Of a stretch of 64,000 nucleotides of DNA, positions 60,099 through 64,000 are shown piece by piece. Source of the stretch: Streptomyces kronopolitis. Lineage in GTDB: Bacteria > Actinomycetota > Actinomycetes > Streptomycetales > Streptomycetaceae. Below the pieces are notes generated by a model that saw nothing but the letters and a program-made list of their open reading frames with translations, did no database searches and was not told the origin of the DNA. The first letter of the stretch is position 1. Each line of letters begins with the position of its first letter. The DNA lies in NCBI RefSeq assembly GCF_014646275.1, contig NZ_BMND01000011.1, positions 62,001 to 126,000 on the forward strand, written 5' to 3'. A program made the position numbers and the translations under genes.

Positions 60099-60710
60099 AT
60101 GTCAGTGCCGGCCTCCGCCGAGTCCCCGACCAGCGGGCTTTCGACGATTGTGTTGTTCCACTCGGTGTGCGGGCTGCGCCCCGCGGTGCACGCCGCGGCC
60201 GACCGGCTGCGGGCCGCGGGACACGAGGTGATCGTTCCCGACCTGTTCGACGGCCGGACCGCGGAGACGGTCCCCGACGGCATCCTCATCAAGGACGAGA
60301 TCGGCAAGGACGAGCTGCTCAAGCGGGCCATCACGGCCGTGGCGCCGTACTCCGACCGCGGGCTGGTCTACGCCGGCTTCTCCTTCGGCGGCTCGGTGGC
60401 CCAGAACCTCGCGCTGGGCGACGAGCGGACCCGCGGGCTGCTGCTGCTCCACGGCACCTCCGACATCGCGGAGGACACCGCCGCCGACGATCTGCCGGTC
60501 CAGCTGCACGTCGCCGACCCCGACCCCTACGAGCCGCACGACTGGCTGAACGCCTGGTACCTCCAGATGCGCCGGGCCGGCGCGGACGTAGAGGTCTACC
60601 GCTACGCCGGCGCCGGCCATCTCTTCACCGACCCCGACCTGCCCGACCACGACGCGGAGGCGGCGGAGCGCATGTGGAAGGTGGCGGAGGGCTTCCTCGC
60701 CGGGCTGTGA
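60099..60710 (+). CDS. Dienelactone hydrolase-family alpha/beta hydrolase
   Basis: A 203-residue single-domain hydrolase. The nucleophile elbow is YAGFSFGGSVA with Ser where true dienelactone hydrolases have Cys. Asp in VADPDPYEP and His in GAGHLFTD complete the triad. LFHSVCGLRPAVHAAADRL is the family start and DLFDGRTAET the following loop. ATG 60099 has GGGAAG at six bases. No pathway neighbours are present, so the substrate is unknown. It diverges from the MscS gene. Confidence 0.9.
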   Translation: MSVPASAESPTSGLSTIVLFHSVCGLRPAVHAAADRLRAAGHEVIVPDLFDGRTAETVPDGILIKDEIGKDELLKRAITAVAPYSDRGLVYAGFSFGGSVAQNLALGDERTRGLLLLHGTSDIAEDTAADDLPVQLHVADPDPYEPHDWLNAWYLQMRRAGADVEVYRYAGAGHLFTDPDLPDHDAEAAERMWKVAEGFLAGL

Positions 60711-60750
60711 GCCGGGCGGGCGGGGCCGGTGACAAGGGGAGCGGTGCCGC

Positions 60751-62394
60751 TCAACCCACCGGCTGGTCCGCCCGCTCCATCCGCTGGGTGCCGGAGCGGG
60801 TGCGGTACGAGCGCAGCAGGGTGCTGGTGGCCTCCGGGTCGGTCTTGTCGGAGATCCCGAAGTAGTCCATCTGCGTCCGCTCGGCGGTGACGTCCAGCAC
60901 CCCGTAGCCGTGCGAGTCCATGTCCAGCCACTTCACATGGCGGTTGGCCGCGCGGAGGGCCGCGACGCCGGCCAGGGAGAGCGTGTGCGGCGCGACGTGC
61001 AGGATGTCGTCCACGTTGTCGGAGGTGACCGAGGTGACCACGAACTCCGTCGCCACCGGCGCGGTCGCGGGGTAGGTCGCCGCCTGGAGCGGGACGTCGT
61101 TGGCCCAGGCCATGTGGATGTCGCCGGTCAGGAACACGGTGTTGTCGATGCCGCGGTCGCTGAGGTGGCTGAGCAGCTCGTGCCGGTCGTCGGTGTAGCC
61201 GTCCCACTGGTCGGTGTTGATCGCCAGGCCCTCCTTGGGGATCCCGAGGATCTCGGCGAGCGGCCCGAGCAGCTTCGCGGGTATCGCCCCGAACGCGACC
61301 TGCGAGATCATCACCGAGGTGCCGACCAGCCGCCAGGCGGTGTCCGAGCGCGCCAGCCCCTGCTTGAGCCAGTCCAGTTGGGCCCGCCCGGTGATCGTGC
61401 GGCTGGGGTCGTCGACCGCGCCGCTGCCCGGCTTGGCCTGCTGGTCGCGGAACGAGCGCAGATCCAGCAGATGCAGATCGGCGAGGGTGCCGAAGCGCAG
61501 CCTGCGGTAGGTGGTGCCGGCGATCGAGGGGCGCACCGGCATCCACTCGAAGTACGCCTGCTTCGCCGCGGCCATCCGCGTGGACCAGTCGCCCTCGGCG
61601 CCCGGGGTGTGGTTGACCGCGCCGCCCTTCCAGGCGTTGTCGGCGAACTCGTGGTCGTCCCAGATGGCGATGACCGGGTGCGTGGCGTGCATGGCCAGCG
61701 CGTCCGGGTCGGTCTTGTGGACGCCGTGCCGGATGCGGTAGTCGGCGAGGGTGAGCAGTTCGTGCGAGGGGGAGTGCGGGCGGACGACGTACTTGAATTC
61801 CGGGTACTCGCCGGACTTGTACTCGTAGATGTAGTCGCCGAGGTGCAGCACCGCGTCCAGGTCGCTGCGGGCGGCCAGGTGGCGGTAGGGGGAGAAGTAG
61901 CCGGACTCCCAGTTGGCGCAGGAGACCACGCCGAAGCGGACGTTGCCCGCCGAGGTGCCCTCGGCGGGCGCGGTGAGGGTGCGGCCGACGGGGGAGTGCT
62001 GCCCGCCGGCGGTGAAGCGGTAGTAGTAGTGGGTGGACGGGCGCAGGCCGCGGACGTCCGCCTTGACGGTGTGGTCGGCGGCGGCCGTGGCGGTGAGGTT
62101 CCCCCGGGCGACGACGGACGCGAAGTCCTTGTCGCTCGCCACCTCCCAGCTCACCTTGGTGGCCGGCCCCCGGCCGGAGCCCGGGGTGGCCGCCGCGGTG
62201 GGCGTCAGGCGGGTCCACAGCAGGATGCCGTCGGGCAGCGGGTCCCCCGAGGCGACGCCGTGCTGGAAGAACTGCCCCTGTTCCCGGCCCCCTTGGGCGT
62301 GGGCCGTGGCGGCGCCGGCGAACGGCAGGAGGGCTGCGGTGGCGGCTACGGCCGTAACGGCGGTGCGGCGCGAGATCTGGTCGTGATCAGTCAC
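60751..62394 (-). CDS. phoD: Secreted alkaline phosphatase D (PhoD)
   Basis: A phosphodiesterase/phosphomonoesterase, 547 residues. A twin-arginine signal begins the protein: SRRTAVTAVAATAALLPFAG, with AHA near 33 as the cleavage region. The mature part has a Fn-like domain followed by the metallophosphatase core: Cys and Asp in VSCANWESG and HLGDYIYEY, DDHEFADN, and LTGDIHMAW. In Streptomyces phoD is usually PhoP-controlled; I did not find a clear pair of PHO-box repeats here. TAAGGT eight bases before the GTG suggests a leaderless transcript. Confidence 0.93.
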   Translation of the reverse strand: MTDHDQISRRTAVTAVAATAALLPFAGAATAHAQGGREQGQFFQHGVASGDPLPDGILLWTRLTPTAAATPGSGRGPATKVSWEVASDKDFASVVARGNLTATAAADHTVKADVRGLRPSTHYYYRFTAGGQHSPVGRTLTAPAEGTSAGNVRFGVVSCANWESGYFSPYRHLAARSDLDAVLHLGDYIYEYKSGEYPEFKYVVRPHSPSHELLTLADYRIRHGVHKTDPDALAMHATHPVIAIWDDHEFADNAWKGGAVNHTPGAEGDWSTRMAAAKQAYFEWMPVRPSIAGTTYRRLRFGTLADLHLLDLRSFRDQQAKPGSGAVDDPSRTITGRAQLDWLKQGLARSDTAWRLVGTSVMISQVAFGAIPAKLLGPLAEILGIPKEGLAINTDQWDGYTDDRHELLSHLSDRGIDNTVFLTGDIHMAWANDVPLQAATYPATAPVATEFVVTSVTSDNVDDILHVAPHTLSLAGVAALRAANRHVKWLDMDSHGYGVLDVTAERTQMDYFGISDKTDPEATSTLLRSYRTRSGTQRMERADQPVG

Positions 62395-62483
62395 GGGCGC
62401 TCACCTTACTGGCCGGTAATCCTGACCGGGAGGGCAATCCCCGGGATTCCCGGGAATTCGCCCGCCCGTTGTCCGAAAGGCAC

Positions 62484-63425
62484 TCAGCGGCCGCCCGTGG
62501 GGTCCTTTTCGCCCTCGCGGATACCCTTCGATCCGCCTTCTCCCGTGCTGTCGCCCTTGCCCGCACCGCCGCCCGCGGTGCCCTTCGCCGGGCCGAACTC
62601 CTTGTCGATCATCTTGTTGAAGTTGGCCTGGGCGAGCTGGTTGTACTGCGCCTGCGTCATCTGGCGCTGCGGGATCTGGTCCATCGACAGCTTCTTGTCA
62701 CCGTGCATGAAGGTCGGGGTGCCCTTGACGCCCTTGCGGCCGAACAGCGCGCCCATCTCCGTCGCCCAGCGGTCGTAGGTGCCCTTGGTGACCGCCGTCT
62801 CGAACGCCTTGTTGTGCTTCAGTTCGGGGACGTCGGAGGCGACCTTGAGCAGCTCGGAGTCCTTGGCGTAGAGGTCCTCGCGCTCGTCGGGGTGGTATTT
62901 GACGGAGTACAGCGCCGACTTGTACTTCAAGAAGGCCTCCGGGCTGACGTTCAGCGCCGCGCCGAGCGCGCTCAGGGCGTTCTTCGAGCCCTGGCCGCCG
63001 CCCTCGGCGTCGTCGATGAAGGTGTACATCGTGAAGCGGGCCCGGAAGCGGCCGTCCTCGATGTCCTTGAGCAGGGCCTTGCCGCTGCTCTGCTCGAAGG
63101 CCGCGCACGCCGGGCAGCGGACGTCCTCGAAGACCTCCAGGGTCTGCTTGGCGTTCTTGTCACCTATCAGGATCTCGGTGCCGTCCTTGCCCTGGGTGTG
63201 GGCGGGCGTGACGAGCTCGGCCTCCTTCGCGGCCTCCCAGCCCGTCGGCTCGTTGGCCTTCAGCACGGCGTAGCCGATGCCGCCGGCCACCGCCAGCACG
63301 CCGACCACCGCGGCCACCGCGGTGAGTTGGCGGCGCAGCCGCTCCTTCTTCTTCTGGCGCTCGCGCTCGGCCCGGATGCGGTCACGGGCCGCGGCCTTGC
63401 CGGCCTGGCTGTTGCGGTTGCTCAT
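62484..63425 (-). CDS. Membrane-anchored DsbA-like thioredoxin-fold protein
   Basis: A 313-residue protein: a basic cytoplasmic N terminus (RAERERQKKKERLRRQ), one membrane helix at about 34-55 (LTAVAAVVGVLAVAGGIGYAV), and an extracellular DsbA-like domain. The active site is the CPAC in FEDVRCPACAAFEQ and the cis-Pro loop is KGTPTF. The last 35 residues are Gly/Lys-rich and disordered. It likely oxidises or isomerises disulfides in exported proteins. The next gene upstream codes for a membrane protein and may be co-transcribed. Confidence 0.9.
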   Translation of the reverse strand: MSNRNSQAGKAAARDRIRAERERQKKKERLRRQLTAVAAVVGVLAVAGGIGYAVLKANEPTGWEAAKEAELVTPAHTQGKDGTEILIGDKNAKQTLEVFEDVRCPACAAFEQSSGKALLKDIEDGRFRARFTMYTFIDDAEGGGQGSKNALSALGAALNVSPEAFLKYKSALYSVKYHPDEREDLYAKDSELLKVASDVPELKHNKAFETAVTKGTYDRWATEMGALFGRKGVKGTPTFMHGDKKLSMDQIPQRQMTQAQYNQLAQANFNKMIDKEFGPAKGTAGGGAGKGDSTGEGGSKGIREGEKDPTGGR

Positions 63426-63466
63426 GTGGGGGTCCCCTCAAGGGTGTGCGGGCTGGTACGGACTCG

Positions 63467-64000
63467 TCAGGAGGCGGCCGGGGCGGGTGGGCCGCGGCGC
63501 CGTACGCAGTGCACGAGGTGGGGGAGCGGGTGGGCCGGCGGCAGCGGATGCGGCGGGCGGATCCGCCGCGGGGGCGGGGTGCGGGCCGAGGCGGCCACCG
63601 CGGCCGCGGTGAGCAGCGGGCGGACGGCGCCCGCGGCGGTGGCGCGCAGCAGGGCGTCCAGGGCGGCGTCGCCGCGGTGCAGCCAGGCCGCGGCGAGCAG
63701 GCCGACCGTGACATGGGCGGCGAGCGGCAGCCAGGGGGCGGCCGCCGGCAGGGCCGCCTGCCCGGGGGCGGCGGCCCGCGCCAGCGGAGTGCCCCACCCG
63801 CCGCCGCGGCACAGCAGATCGACGCCCACCGAGTGCAGCGGGCCGGCGACCGGGCCGCCGGCCCGGCCGTAGCAGGTGTGCTGCCCGGCGGTGAAGACGG
63901 TGTCGGCGGCCAGCTCCAGCGGCACCAGCAGCGCGGCGAGGGCGCCGCAGCCGCGCTCGCGGCCGGCCGCCGGATAGGCCGCGGCGAACACGGCGGCGGT
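63467..64000 (-). CDS. Hypothetical integral membrane protein, 5' end missing
   Basis: The frame is open to the window edge, so the gene continues past position 64000. The visible 177 residues contain hydrophobic segments (GALAALLVPLELAADTVFTAG, LPLAAHVTVGLLAAAWLH, AVRPLLTAAAVAA) and end in a Pro/Arg/His-rich tail. Cysteines are present in QHTCYGRAGG and DLLCRGG. I do not recognise a family. It lies 41 bases upstream of the DsbA-like gene on the same strand, so a role with that protein is possible but unproven. Confidence 0.7.
   Translation of the reverse strand, partial: TAAVFAAAYPAAGRERGCGALAALLVPLELAADTVFTAGQHTCYGRAGGPVAGPLHSVGVDLLCRGGGWGTPLARAAAPGQAALPAAAPWLPLAAHVTVGLLAAAWLHRGDAALDALLRATAAGAVRPLLTAAAVAASARTPPPRRIRPPHPLPPAHPLPHLVHCVRRRGPPAPAAS

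Noticed and set aside
62395..62483. PHO boxes before phoD
   Set aside because: Only weak GTTCA-like matches without an 11-base direct-repeat pair were found, so PhoP control is not claimed from sequence.

Overview
The window is 64 kb of high-GC chromosome (third codon positions almost all G/C, many GTG starts, several apparently leaderless genes). Gene content and order point to a Streptomyces. The division and cell-wall cluster runs rsmH-ftsL-ftsI-murE-murF-mraY-murD-ftsW-murG-ftsQ-ftsZ-ylmD-ylmE-sepF-sepG-divIVA-ileS. It lacks mraZ, murC and ftsA at this site, as expected for Streptomyces rather than Mycobacterium or Bacillus. The assignment rests on my recognition of families and motifs; no database search was run.

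Layout. 1-2299: end of a sensor kinase, its LuxR-type response regulator (MacRS-like) and a phosphofructokinase with a PPi-type active-site residue. 2473-7121: a D-2-hydroxyacid dehydrogenase, converging on and overlapping a fused anthranilate synthase controlled by a Trp-codon leader peptide and attenuator, with a divergent class II DAHP synthase. 7125-8819: iron-regulated bacterioferritin-associated ferredoxin, bacterioferritin and a sulfite-oxidase-like protein. 8844-11798: endonuclease IV and a four-PASTA serine/threonine kinase. 11886-17173: thiamine genes thiO-thiS-thiG under a TPP riboswitch, an FAD reductase, an Rv2175c-like DNA-binding protein and thiE. 17145-22734: metF, a membrane protein with a Tyr/Gln-rich tail, a CrtI-like oxidoreductase, a DUF4126 membrane protein, an intergenic region ending in an orphan plus-strand terminator (small RNA candidate), and a TetR regulator.

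23292-32184: an SAV_6107-type HEPN protein, a methyltransferase, a DUF3040 protein, a repeat-rich gene-poor stretch, a moxR-DUF58-transglutaminase operon and a beta-carbonic anhydrase. 32369-50759: the dcw cluster. Its likely promoter is overlapped by three GTGG repeats at exact 10-bp spacing, the form of a MraZ operator, although no mraZ lies in the window. The genes are mostly overlapping or closely spaced, with a second promoter region before ftsZ and a strong terminator after divIVA. 50854-54310: ileS with a translational-type T-box leader. 54541-64000: a DksA/TraR-type zinc-finger protein with a histone-H1-like tail, lspA, an RluD-type pseudouridine synthase, a Na+/H+ antiporter, an MscS channel, a DLH-family hydrolase, a Tat-exported PhoD phosphatase, a DsbA-like thioredoxin and a truncated membrane protein.

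Most of the window is conserved housekeeping sequence. I did not find an obviously new multi-gene system. The most interesting unexplained signals are regulatory: the orphan structured RNA and terminator at 21891-21948, the MraZ-like operator before rsmH, the TGAGTA/TACTCA cluster at 21721-21752, the orphan TetR-type palindrome at 23085-23096, and the repeat tracts at 23804-23880 and 25726-25899.
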